Shown here: positions 18,031 through 27,485 of the stretch, piece after piece
Position numbering within the stretch: the stretch's first letter is position 1
How the letters are laid out: every line of letters begins with the position of its first letter
DNA from: Candidatus Pacearchaeota archaeon
GTDB taxonomy: Archaea; Nanobdellota; Nanobdellia; Pacearchaeales; GW2011-AR1
Assembly (NCBI GenBank): GCA_017609915.1
Contig: JAFCDA010000006.1
Coordinates: forward strand, 1-43,329
Length of the DNA stretch: 43,329 nucleotides
Direction of reading: 5' to 3'
Notes under the pieces: model-generated
What the model was told of the DNA's origin: nothing
The model's database searches: none
The model's input: only the letters and a program-made list of their open reading frames with translations
Program-made: the position numbers and the translations under genes

Positions 18031-19563
18031 ATGCCAGAACAAAATATACAAAAAATAATAGAATCTCTTTCACCAAATGAAAGAAAAATCATCCCTTACC
18101 TAAATGAAAGAACATTAGATAAAATAAAAGAACAAATACAAAATTTAGATAAAACAGCAATATTAAGGGCTTTAGAATTCTTATCAAATAAAGAAATAGT
18201 TAAATTAGAATCAAAACAAGAAAAAACAATAGAACTTGGAATCAATGGATTATTATATGTTAAACAAGGACTTCCTGAAAGAAGATTAATCAATTTAATT
18301 GCTGAGAAAACCTCTCTTTCTATTAAACAAGCACAACAACAATCAGGATTAAGAGATAATGAGTTTAAAGCAGCCTTAGGGGCTTTAAAGAAAAAAGCCC
18401 TGATAAATCTTATAAATCAAAATATAGTCCTTACAGGAAAAAAACAAGAAATAATAGAAAAAACACTTGAAGAAAAATTTTTAGAAACATTACCTAAAAA
18501 CCTAAAGGACCTTCAACCTGAAGAGAAATTTGCTTTTGAAGCTTTAAAATCAAGAAAAAACATAATAGATATCCAAGATAAAAAACAAATAAGTTTCTCT
18601 ATTACAGATTTAGGAAAACAATTAATAGAAGAAGATTTAACTAAAACAGAAAACATGATTGAAACACTTAGTTCAAACATGATTAAAACAAGTTCTTGGA
18701 AAGGGAAAAAGTTTAGAAGATATGATATTACAAATCCATTGCCAAAAATTTCAGGAGGAAAAAGACATTTTGTTAATCAAGCAACAGATTATGCAAAAAA
18801 AATCTGGCTTGAAATGGGATTTAAAGAAATGACAGGAACACTTACTCAATCTGGATTTTGGAATTTTGATGCTCTTTTTACAGCTCAAGACCACCCTGTC
18901 AGAGAAATGCAAGATACTTTTTTTATAAAAAACAAACAAGCTAAGCTTCCAGATAAAGAATTAGTAAAACAAGTCAAGGCTGCCCATGAAGGAAAAATAA
19001 AAGAAAGTAAAGGTTGGCAATATGATTGGGATGAAGAACCTGCAAAAAAAGTTGTATTGAGAACACATACAACTTGCTTATCTGTTCAAACTCTTAAAAA
19101 AATAGCAGAAAACAAAGAATTTCCTGCAAAATATTTTGCATTAGGGAAAAACTTTAGAAATGAAACAGTAGATTGGTCACATGGATTTGAATTAACTCAA
19201 ACAGAAGGGATTGTCATAGATGAAAATGCAAATTTCCGTCAGCTTCTTGGTTATCTAATAGAATTTTATAAAAAAATGGGTTATGAAAAAGTAAGAATTA
19301 GGCCAGGATATTTTCCATATACAGAACCTTCTCTTGAAATTGATATTTTCCATCCAATTAAAAAACAATGGATGGAATTAGGGGGCGCAGGAATGTTTAG
19401 ACCTGAAGTCACAATTCCAATATTTGGAAAACATATCCCAGTATTAGCTTGGGGCCAAGGATTTGAAAGAAGTATTATGGATTTTTTCAATATACATGAT
19501 ATAAGAGAAATGTACAAAAATGATATAAATAAATTAAGAGAAATGAAGGTTTGGAGAAAATGA
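18031..19563 (+). CDS. pheS: phenylalanyl-tRNA synthetase alpha subunit
   Basis: 510 aa; GGKRHFVNQ, LRTHTTCLSVQTL, WMELGGAGMFRPEV, AWGQGFERS. Confidence 0.96.
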   Translation: MPEQNIQKIIESLSPNERKIIPYLNERTLDKIKEQIQNLDKTAILRALEFLSNKEIVKLESKQEKTIELGINGLLYVKQGLPERRLINLIAEKTSLSIKQAQQQSGLRDNEFKAALGALKKKALINLINQNIVLTGKKQEIIEKTLEEKFLETLPKNLKDLQPEEKFAFEALKSRKNIIDIQDKKQISFSITDLGKQLIEEDLTKTENMIETLSSNMIKTSSWKGKKFRRYDITNPLPKISGGKRHFVNQATDYAKKIWLEMGFKEMTGTLTQSGFWNFDALFTAQDHPVREMQDTFFIKNKQAKLPDKELVKQVKAAHEGKIKESKGWQYDWDEEPAKKVVLRTHTTCLSVQTLKKIAENKEFPAKYFALGKNFRNETVDWSHGFELTQTEGIVIDENANFRQLLGYLIEFYKKMGYEKVRIRPGYFPYTEPSLEIDIFHPIKKQWMELGGAGMFRPEVTIPIFGKHIPVLAWGQGFERSIMDFFNIHDIREMYKNDINKLREMKVWRK

Positions 19564-20528
19564 TGGAAAACAATAAAATTATTGAAGAACTAAAAGAAGA
19601 AATTGAAGGATTACACAAATATAAACCCAAAATAGTTTTCTTAACAGAAACTTCAGCGATACCTTTCGGTTATATGTTAAAAGAAGCATGGAAAAAAGCA
19701 TACCCTAATGAAAAGTCGCCAATTTTTTATAGAATTAATCCAAAATCGTTACTATTCACGATGGATTTAGGAAAAAAGGTATCAAAAAACGAAAAAGACC
19801 TCAAAGATTGGATTTCTAAATATCACAATCCTGAAAAGAGAAAGAAAATGAAAGAAGAGTTTCCAGAAATGCTAAGAGAAATTAGGAGTTTTAAAAGAGA
19901 TAAGAGAACATTTGATAACAAACATAAAAAAAGTGTTGAAAAATTTTTTAAATATAGAATTAAAAACAAAAAAAATCCTATCTTTGTTTATGATGAAGAT
20001 TCTACAACAGGAAAATCTCCGGGAGCAATTGTAAGATTACTTAAAAATCCAGAGAAATATGGTTTTAGTGAAGATATCAAATGCGATAATGTAAGGATGG
20101 TTTCGCCAACTCTTGAATCTGGGAAATATGAATGCAAAAAACATTTAGTTCCGGAAGTTCATGGAATTATGGAACCTTTTTCTTCCATCACAATTAAAGC
20201 CCATTCTAATCTTAGGGGATGGATTATAAGAAAAAGAGCTGGAAAAAGTACTAGAGATTTAATTAAAAAATATAAATCAATGGGGAAGGAAGCAGGAGAA
20301 GAATTATATGAAGAATTAGGAAGGAAGAAAAATCTTGAATCAAAACTTTCATCAATCATAGCAGTTAGTAGCATAGCAATAAGCTTAATCTTTCTCTCAA
20401 CTAACCTAACAGGATTCACAATCTCCAATTTAACTCAACAAACATCAAGCATAATAGGGATAATTTTATTTATAATTGGATTAATAAGCGCTCTTTATTA
20501 TTTTAAAAGGAGAAAACAAACAAAATGA
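19551..20528 (+). CDS. phosphoribosyltransferase-like protein with C-terminal membrane segments
   Basis: VFLTETSAIPFGYMLKEAWKKA and IFVYDEDSTTGKSPGAIVRLL PRPP-loop-like motif; two hydrophobic helices at the C-terminus. Confidence 0.55.
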   Translation: MEKMMENNKIIEELKEEIEGLHKYKPKIVFLTETSAIPFGYMLKEAWKKAYPNEKSPIFYRINPKSLLFTMDLGKKVSKNEKDLKDWISKYHNPEKRKKMKEEFPEMLREIRSFKRDKRTFDNKHKKSVEKFFKYRIKNKKNPIFVYDEDSTTGKSPGAIVRLLKNPEKYGFSEDIKCDNVRMVSPTLESGKYECKKHLVPEVHGIMEPFSSITIKAHSNLRGWIIRKRAGKSTRDLIKKYKSMGKEAGEELYEELGRKKNLESKLSSIIAVSSIAISLIFLSTNLTGFTISNLTQQTSSIIGIILFIIGLISALYYFKRRKQTK

Positions 20529-20582
20529 AATCAAAAACCTCAAATCACAAAATTTATAAAGGAAGCTATCTTAATAATATTA

Positions 20583-20628
20583 ACATGCTCCCCGGTGATC
20601 GGAATGGGTCGCCGGATGATTACTTTTT
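20583..20628 (+). ncRNA. candidate very small GC-rich hairpin RNA
   Basis: TTTATAAA at 20553-20560; stem CCGGTGA/TCGCCGG with loop TCGGAATGGG; ends in TTTTT; no ORF. Confidence 0.4.
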
Positions 20629-20655
20629 CATAAATTTACTTCTAGAGGACTTAAG

Positions 20656-21252
20656 ATGAAAGAAACATTAGTATTTCTTGATGCAGGACTTTTATCTAAG
20701 CTCTCAAGATATTTTGGAAAAGGGAAATATATTTCATACGATATAATTAAATTTGCTAAAAATTTAGCAAGAAAAGAAAATTTAAATTGCCAACAAATAT
20801 TTTATTATACTGCTCCCCCTTTTCAAAGTGAACCTCCTATAAAAGAAGAGATAAAAAGAAAGGAGAGGTATGATAGATTTATTAAGAAGTTATTAAAGAA
20901 TAAAGAAATAGTCATAAGAGAAGGCAGATGCCAAAGACTAAAAATTGATGGAAAATTTATATTCAAACAAAAAGCTGTTGATTCTTTAATGATAATGGAT
21001 CTAATGAGGATGCCTATAGATTATCCCAAAATAAAAAAAATTATTTTAATTGCTTCTGATAGCGATTTTGTTCCTATAATTAAGTATTTAAGAAAATTAA
21101 ATATAGATATAACTCTTTATACTCACTATTCTAAAAATAGAAAAAGTAATCTTTCAAGAAGTAATGAATTATTAAAAACTGTTTCAAGATATGTTAACTT
21201 AACAAAAAAAGACTTTGATGCTGCTAAATTAATTAATGAGATATTAAATTAA
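20656..21252 (+). CDS. NYN-domain (LabA/DUF88-like) putative RNase
   Basis: LVFLDAGLLSKL, KQKAVDSLMIMDLM, IILIASDSDFVPIIKYL. Confidence 0.8.
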   Translation: MKETLVFLDAGLLSKLSRYFGKGKYISYDIIKFAKNLARKENLNCQQIFYYTAPPFQSEPPIKEEIKRKERYDRFIKKLLKNKEIVIREGRCQRLKIDGKFIFKQKAVDSLMIMDLMRMPIDYPKIKKIILIASDSDFVPIIKYLRKLNIDITLYTHYSKNRKSNLSRSNELLKTVSRYVNLTKKDFDAAKLINEILN

Positions 21253-21253
21253 A

Positions 21254-21625
21254 ATGAACATAAAAGAACTACAAGACAAAATAAAAGAATTTGACAAGGC
21301 AAGAGGTTGGGAAGATAATTGGAATATTAAAGATTTATTATTAAACATAAATGAAGAAGGAGGAGAATTATGGGAATTAATTAAATGGATTGATGATAAA
21401 AAACAAAAACAAATTCTCAATGAAAATAAAGGAGAAGTTGAAAATTACATCGGAGACACTTTATTTTTATTATTAAAAATAGCAAACCAAACAAAAGTTG
21501 ATTCTGAAAAAGCTTTGCAAGATACATTAGAAGAATATGAAAAAAGAATGCCTCCTGAAATAATGAAAAAAGTCAAACATGCCAATAAATTAGCAGGAGG
21601 TGTTGATGATAAAAATGGAAATTAA
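21254..21625 (+). CDS. MazG-like nucleotide pyrophosphohydrolase
   Basis: NINEEGGELWELIKWIDD...EVENYIGDTLFLLLKIAN. Confidence 0.75.
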   Translation: MNIKELQDKIKEFDKARGWEDNWNIKDLLLNINEEGGELWELIKWIDDKKQKQILNENKGEVENYIGDTLFLLLKIANQTKVDSEKALQDTLEEYEKRMPPEIMKKVKHANKLAGGVDDKNGN

Positions 21626-21917
21626 AGAATTACAAGAAAAAGCAGAAGAAATTATTAACAAGATTGATAATAAATTAGAATTTAGGCATAATAATAAAAA
21701 TATAATTATTCATCTAACAGAAGAGTTTGGAGAGATATCAAGACAAATCTTAAATCCAGAACTTAAGAGACAGGAAATAGATATAGAAAACTTAAAAGAA
21801 GAAATAGCAGATATTATGTTGCTTTTATCTAAATTAGCTAATAACAATAATATAGATATTGAAAAATCTATAACAAGTAAAATTAAAAAATTAAAACAAA
21901 GACATGATTTAAAATGA
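21615..21917 (+). CDS. second MazG-like nucleotide pyrophosphohydrolase
   Basis: HLTEEFGEISRQIL...NLKEEIADIMLLLSKLAN; start set to MEIKEL. Confidence 0.7.
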   Translation: MEIKELQEKAEEIINKIDNKLEFRHNNKNIIIHLTEEFGEISRQILNPELKRQEIDIENLKEEIADIMLLLSKLANNNNIDIEKSITSKIKKLKQRHDLK

Positions 21918-23554
21918 CAATCCTAACCCTTAATAAACAACAACTTGAATCTAAAATAGGAAAAATAACTCCTGAACTAGAAGATAAAATTAGCATGTTT
22001 GGGACTCCTGTTGAAGAAGTTACAGATGATGAAGTAAGTGTTGAAATCTTTCCAAACAGGCCAGATTTACTTTCATTTCAAGGATTTACAAGAGCATTAA
22101 CATGTTTTCTTAAAAAACCAAGATTGTTAAAATATAATGTAGAAGATTCAAAAGAAAAATTAATTATTAAAAACTCATTACCAAAACAATGGCCATATGC
22201 TTTTGCTTGTATTGTAAAAGGATTAAAATTAGATGATGAAAAAATAAAAGAAATAATTGACATTCAAGAAAAAATAGGGGCTTCTTATCATAGAAAAAGG
22301 AAAAAAGGGGGAATAGGACTTTATCCCCTAGATAAAATAAAATTTCCAATAAAATTTATAGGTATGAAACCAGAAGAAATAAAATTTAGGCCATTAGAAT
22401 TTCCAAAAGAAATAAATGGAAGACAAATACTTTCTCAACATCCAACAGGAAGAGAATATGGAAACATATGCAAAGATTGGGATGTATTTCCTATATTTAT
22501 AGACGATGACAACACCATAATGTCAATGCCCCCAATAATCAATTCTCATGAAGTTGGAAAAATAAATGAGAATACAAAAGATGTTTTTATAGAAGCAACA
22601 GGAAATGATTATGAAGCATTAAGATTGGGAATAAATATGATTGTAACAGCATTAGCAGATATGGGTGGAAAAATATATTCAATAGATTGTGAATATCAAA
22701 GTGGGAAAAAAGTAAAAGTTCCGAATCTAGAACCAGAAAAAATGCCTTTCTCAATTGAAAACATAAACAAAACATTAGGATTAGAATTAAATGAAAAAGA
22801 AATCATAAACCTTTTTGAAAAAATGGGAATTGGATATGAAAAAGATAATGCTTTAATCCCTGCATATAGAACAGATATTCTTCATGAAATTGATTTATCA
22901 GAAGAAGTAGCTATAGCATACGGATACAAAAATTTCCAGCCAGAAATACCTGAAATCTCAACAATAGGTGAAGAAAACAACACAGAAAAACTCAAACGTA
23001 AAATTTCTGAAATATTAATAGGATTAGAATTATTAGAAATCTCAACCTATCACTTATCAACAAAAGAAAAACAATTTAAAAAAATAAATATTAAAGATTT
23101 TAAAAATCAAATGATTGAAGTTCTTGATTCTAAAACAGAAAACAACATCTTGCGTAATTCTTTACTTGCACAATCAATCAATATACTCTCAGAAAATAGT
23201 GATGCACAATATCCTCAAAAAATCTTTGAATTAGGGAAAACATTTAAACATGATGAAGACTCAGAAACTCAAGTAAAAGAAACTGAAAAACTCTGCATTT
23301 CGTTATGTTATGAAAAAGCTAATTTCACTGAAATAAAACAAATTCTTGATTATTTAACAAGAATGTTGGATATAAGTTATGAGATTAAAGAAACAGAAAA
23401 CCCGAGTTTTATTAATGGAAGATGTGGCGAAATTATCATTAATAATCAATCTATAGGTATAATCGGAGAAATCTCTCCAACAGTTCTAAAAAACAATAAG
23501 ATAAAGATGCCTACAGCATGTTTGGAGATTGAAATTTCCTCATTATCTCTATAA
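21914..23554 (+). CDS. pheT: phenylalanyl-tRNA synthetase beta subunit
   Basis: 546 aa; VEIFPNRPDLLSFQGFTRAL, YQSGKKVKVPNL, RCGEIIINNQSIGIIGEISP. Confidence 0.95.
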   Translation: MTILTLNKQQLESKIGKITPELEDKISMFGTPVEEVTDDEVSVEIFPNRPDLLSFQGFTRALTCFLKKPRLLKYNVEDSKEKLIIKNSLPKQWPYAFACIVKGLKLDDEKIKEIIDIQEKIGASYHRKRKKGGIGLYPLDKIKFPIKFIGMKPEEIKFRPLEFPKEINGRQILSQHPTGREYGNICKDWDVFPIFIDDDNTIMSMPPIINSHEVGKINENTKDVFIEATGNDYEALRLGINMIVTALADMGGKIYSIDCEYQSGKKVKVPNLEPEKMPFSIENINKTLGLELNEKEIINLFEKMGIGYEKDNALIPAYRTDILHEIDLSEEVAIAYGYKNFQPEIPEISTIGEENNTEKLKRKISEILIGLELLEISTYHLSTKEKQFKKINIKDFKNQMIEVLDSKTENNILRNSLLAQSINILSENSDAQYPQKIFELGKTFKHDEDSETQVKETEKLCISLCYEKANFTEIKQILDYLTRMLDISYEIKETENPSFINGRCGEIIINNQSIGIIGEISPTVLKNNKIKMPTACLEIEISSLSL

Positions 23555-23606
23555 GAATACAGTTACACAGAAGAAAGATTAAGCTACTCATCACAAAGCT
23601 TAACTA
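23547..23606 (-). repeat. copy of dispersed intergenic element family
   Basis: rc: GTTAAGCTTTGTGATGAGTAGCTTAATCTTTCTTCTGTGTAACTGTATTCTTATAG. Confidence 0.55.
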
Positions 23607-23618
23607 ATTCTTTGGATT

Positions 23619-23637
23619 AAACCTTTTTAAAAGGTTT
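23619..23637. other. AT-rich palindrome, hairpin-forming
   Basis: AAACCTTTTTAAAAGGTTT. Confidence 0.4.
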
Positions 23638-23676
23638 ATAAAGATATTAAGAATTTATTTAATAAAATCCAATCAT

Positions 23677-23751
23677 GCCCCAATAGCTCAGTTTTGGTAG
23701 AGCGTTACATTGGTAATGTAAAGGTCCTGAGTTCGAATCTCAGTTGGGGCT
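23677..23751 (+). tRNA. tRNA-Thr (GGT)
   Basis: Acceptor GCCCCAA/TTGGGGC, anticodon arm TTACA-TTGGTAA-TGTAA, T arm CTGAG-TTCGAAT-CTCAG. Confidence 0.95.
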
Positions 23752-23960
23752 TACAAAACTTCCTCATCAGGCAACCATTCCATTTTAACAACATAACCTA
23801 AAACAGTTCTTCCATTGTTAACTAAACTATCAATCCATCTCCCATATAATTGAAAAAACACCCCAACATTTTTCTGACTATCTAATTTAATCTCTTCATT
23901 AGAAATAATAAAAAAAGCTCCAATAAGTAAAAACATAATAATAAACATAAAAGTTTTCAT
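23751..23960 (-). CDS. hypothetical membrane/secreted protein (69 aa)
   Basis: N-terminal hydrophobic segment MKTFMFIIMFLLIGAFFIIS. Confidence 0.55.
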   Translation of the reverse strand: MKTFMFIIMFLLIGAFFIISNEEIKLDSQKNVGVFFQLYGRWIDSLVNNGRTVLGYVVKMEWLPDEEVL

Positions 23961-23987
23961 TTTCTCTTTTTTAATTTCCTTATTTAT

Positions 23988-24081
23988 CTATATCTTATAA
24001 GCTCATAAACGATTTGAAGAGGATAATTTAATTTACTCTTCTGATTGTATCACTTAATATTTTACAAGATATTAGTATTTT
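23988..24081 (+). repeat. divergent copy of dispersed intergenic element family
   Basis: TATCTTATAAGCTC at one end and ACAAGATATTAGTATT at the other. Confidence 0.5.
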
Positions 24082-24090
24082 TTAATTAAT

Positions 24091-24417
24091 TTACCTTTTA
24101 TCCTGTGGAACTTCTGTTTTATTAAAAAAAGTTCCATTTGTTGACTCCCAGTCCATCCCAATTGCATTTCCTGCTAAAGCTTTTAAATTTTGAAATCCAT
24201 TGCCTAACCAACCAAGATAAACTTTTCCAGCATCAATAAGCCCTTTAGTAGTAGTTAATTCTAATTTATTACTAGCATAAACAACTAATATAGTTCCAAA
24301 TAAAAATAATGCTAAAAGCACAACTAATACAAGTTTAATTTGATCTTTTGTACTACCTAATTTAATATATGCAAATCCACCTATAAGCACAACTGCAACA
24401 ATAATCCAAATTATCAT
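24091..24417 (-). CDS. hypothetical membrane protein (108 aa)
   Basis: Two hydrophobic segments. Confidence 0.6.
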   Translation of the reverse strand: MIIWIIVAVVLIGGFAYIKLGSTKDQIKLVLVVLLALFLFGTILVVYASNKLELTTTKGLIDAGKVYLGWLGNGFQNLKALAGNAIGMDWESTNGTFFNKTEVPQDKR

Positions 24418-24504
24418 TTTTCACCTTTTATACTTCTTTAAAAATCAATATAGTATAAAAATATTGTGGTTTCAATTATTTTATCTATCTCTTATCTAAC
24501 AATA

Positions 24505-27072
24505 TCATCCTTTACCCCTCATAAAAATAGCTTTAAAAATCTCAACAAGAATAAATCCCCCTAAAGCTAAACCAATTATCCAAAGCCAATCAAATAAGCC
24601 TAAAGCAACAAAACTAAACAAACCACTTAAAGGTGTATATAATGCAGCTATATGTAATCCAATTGAAAAAAGAACTGCAAAAACCAAATACTTATTCCAA
24701 GGAGATTCAAAAATTGATTTATTTGATTTACAATTAAACACTAAAAGCATTTCAAACATAATCGAAGCAGTTACAACCATTGTTCTTGCCTTATCAATAC
24801 TATTTATATGCCAATAAAAAAACAAAAAATCAATCAAAAGGGCAAGAAAACCAGCAACTAAAATAAACCCTACTATCCCTTTTAAAATCCCTTGCTTACT
24901 TGGTTTTCTTTTCATAATTCCTTTTCCTATAGGTTCTACACTTAATGCTAAAGCAGGAAAACTATCTGTAACAAGATTAATCCATAAAATCTGTAAGGGT
25001 AATATTGGTAATAATTCTGGATTTCTCCACAATAATATAACTAATAAAACTAAAAAAACCTCAGAAAAATTTGCAGCCAATAAAAACTTAATAAATTTTT
25101 TAACATTATCATAAATCCTTCTTCCTTCTTTAACCCCCTCAACAATTGAAGCAAAATTATCATCCATTAAAATAATATCAGAAGAATCTCTTGCAACATC
25201 TGTTCCTCTTTTACCCATTGCAATTCCAATATCTGCTCTTTTTAAAGCAAGGGCGTCATTTACCCCATCTCCAGTCATAGCAACAATTTCTTTTTTATGT
25301 TTTAAAATATTAACGATTCTTAATTTATCTTCTGGGGAAATCCTAGAAAAAACAGAAATTTTATTAATATTATCAAATAATTGTTGATCAGTCATTTCTT
25401 GCAATTGCCTTGAACTTATACTTTCTCCTGTTAATCCAATCTCTTTTGCAACAGCATCTGCAGTTAATTGAGAATCTCCAGTAATCATTAAAACTTTAAT
25501 TCCTGCTTCTTTACAAACTTGAATTGCTCCTTTAACTTCTGGTCTTGGAGGATCAATCATCCCCTGTAACCCAATAAATATTAACTTATTTTCAGCAGCA
25601 TCCACAGAAACTCTTTTCACCCATTTAGATGCAAAACCTAAAACACGTAAACCTTTTTTTGCCATATCTTCATAAGCTTTAATTATATTTTCTCTTCTAA
25701 CTTCAGTCAATCTAACTATTCTTCCATTATAAAGTTCAAAATCACATCTATTAATTATTTTTTCAGGAGCTCCTTTAACATAGGAAATAAGTTTTCCTTT
25801 AGATTTTCTTATTACAGACATCATTTTTCTCTTAGAATCAAATGGAAATTCTCTTACTTTAGGTTCTATCTCAGTCAACCTTTTTTTATCTAATAAATTC
25901 TCTTTAGCAGAAAGAACCAAAGCTTTTTCAGTTGGGTCTCCAATCAAATAGTCTTCCCCATTTTCACCTTCTTCAATTCTTGCATTATTACATAAAACTC
26001 CAACCTTGAACAACATACTTTTTCTTTTCTGGGGATTTAATCTTCCATTTGCATAAATTGAAACAACTTTCATTTCTTCTTCAGTTATGGTTCCAGTTTT
26101 ATCCACACAAATAATTGTTGCCCTTCCCAAAGTTTCAGAAGCAGGAAGTTTTCTTATTAAAACATTTCTTTTAATCATCCTTCTTGTTGCAAAAGCCAAC
26201 CCTAAAGAGATTACTGCAGGAAGCCCTTCAGGAATTGCAGAAACAGCTAAACTAACTGCAACTAAAAAAGACTGAAAAATCTCTGCACCCTCTAAAAGCA
26301 ATAATCCAATAACTAAACCAGATAGTATTAAAATAAAAATCCCAATTTTCTTAGCAAAAGAATCTAATTTCTCTTTAAAAGGATTTTTTTCAGCCTTAAC
26401 CTCTTGAACTAAACCAGAAATTTTTCCTAGTTCTGTAGTCATCCCAGTCCTAACAACAATTGCTTTTCCATTTCCAGAAACAACCTGGGTTCCTTGATAA
26501 AGCATATTTACTCTATCTGCTAAAGGAACAGAAGATTTCAAAAACTCAGAGATTTTTTCTTCAGAAACACTTTCCCCTGTCAAAGCAGCCTCATTAACTT
26601 TTAATCCATTTGATTCTAAGATTCTTGCATCAGCAACTATTTTGTCCCCTTCTCTTAATATTAAAATATCTCCAGGAACTACTCCACTAGAATTAACTTT
26701 TACTAGCTTCCCTTCCCTAAAAACCTTTGCTATAGGAACCATTAATTTTTTTAAAGATTGAATTGCTTTTTCAGCTTTATATTCTTGAGAAAATCCTAAT
26801 CCTGAATTTAAAATAATAATAGCAAGAATAACTATGGAATCAATAACAGATTCCATGAAATAAGAAAGAATTGCAGCAAAGATTAAAATAATAATTAAAA
26901 AAGACTTAAACTGACTAAGAAAAATTTTCAAAGCATTAAAATGCCTTGTCTTTTTTAATCTGTTTAAACCAAATTGCTTTAATCTTGCACTAACTTGTCC
27001 TTGGGTTAATCCATCTAAACTAGAATGTGTTTTTTCTATAACCTCTTTTTTAGGTAATGTATGCCAATCCAT
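24505..27072 (-). CDS. P-type cation-transporting ATPase, probable P2A (Ca2+) type
   Basis: ICVDKTGTITEEEM, GEAALTGES-type motif (EAALTGESVSEE), AIPEGLPAVISLGLA, NLVTDSFPALAL, MTGDGVNDALALKRADIGIAMG. Confidence 0.94.
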   Translation of the reverse strand: MDWHTLPKKEVIEKTHSSLDGLTQGQVSARLKQFGLNRLKKTRHFNALKIFLSQFKSFLIIILIFAAILSYFMESVIDSIVILAIIILNSGLGFSQEYKAEKAIQSLKKLMVPIAKVFREGKLVKVNSSGVVPGDILILREGDKIVADARILESNGLKVNEAALTGESVSEEKISEFLKSSVPLADRVNMLYQGTQVVSGNGKAIVVRTGMTTELGKISGLVQEVKAEKNPFKEKLDSFAKKIGIFILILSGLVIGLLLLEGAEIFQSFLVAVSLAVSAIPEGLPAVISLGLAFATRRMIKRNVLIRKLPASETLGRATIICVDKTGTITEEEMKVVSIYANGRLNPQKRKSMLFKVGVLCNNARIEEGENGEDYLIGDPTEKALVLSAKENLLDKKRLTEIEPKVREFPFDSKRKMMSVIRKSKGKLISYVKGAPEKIINRCDFELYNGRIVRLTEVRRENIIKAYEDMAKKGLRVLGFASKWVKRVSVDAAENKLIFIGLQGMIDPPRPEVKGAIQVCKEAGIKVLMITGDSQLTADAVAKEIGLTGESISSRQLQEMTDQQLFDNINKISVFSRISPEDKLRIVNILKHKKEIVAMTGDGVNDALALKRADIGIAMGKRGTDVARDSSDIILMDDNFASIVEGVKEGRRIYDNVKKFIKFLLAANFSEVFLVLLVILLWRNPELLPILPLQILWINLVTDSFPALALSVEPIGKGIMKRKPSKQGILKGIVGFILVAGFLALLIDFLFFYWHINSIDKARTMVVTASIMFEMLLVFNCKSNKSIFESPWNKYLVFAVLFSIGLHIAALYTPLSGLFSFVALGLFDWLWIIGLALGGFILVEIFKAIFMRGKG

Positions 27073-27171
27073 AAGATATAATAAACTATATACTTAAAAA
27101 ATGTTTAGTTCAAACAAAAACATTTTTAATACCCTTTTACCTTAATATTTTATCAAAAGGAGGTAAAAGAA

Positions 27172-27378
27172 ATGGCAAAAACAGGACATTTAGGAAATTT
27201 AATTAATTTAGCTGTTTGGATAACTGGGGTTTTAGTATCTTTAGCTGTTGGTTTTGGAATGGCTGATAAGATTTTAACTGTTAGATATATACCTGAAATA
27301 GTTACAATTATTGCTGGATGGGTAGTTATAGTTTTAACCATCGTAAGCATTATACTAGCAATCGCTAATAGAGTATAA
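27172..27378 (+). CDS. small two-TM protein (68 aa)
   Basis: Strong SD AAAAGGAGGT at 27155-27164 upstream of ATG. Confidence 0.7.
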   Translation: MAKTGHLGNLINLAVWITGVLVSLAVGFGMADKILTVRYIPEIVTIIAGWVVIVLTIVSIILAIANRV

Positions 27379-27485
27379 TTTATTTTTTATTATTTTTAAT
27401 TTTTTAAGAATTTACTTCAACTTAATAGAATTTTTAATATTAAATTCGCCAACCTTTATTTTAATTAAATAAAACCTAACTTAAA

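Noticed and set aside
20583-20628. C/D-box or H/ACA sRNA
   Set aside because: GTGAT and ATGAT resemble box C but no CTGA box D or 3' ACA is present.
22078-22775. Minus ORFs within pheT
   Set aside because: Antisense frames in a confidently assigned gene.
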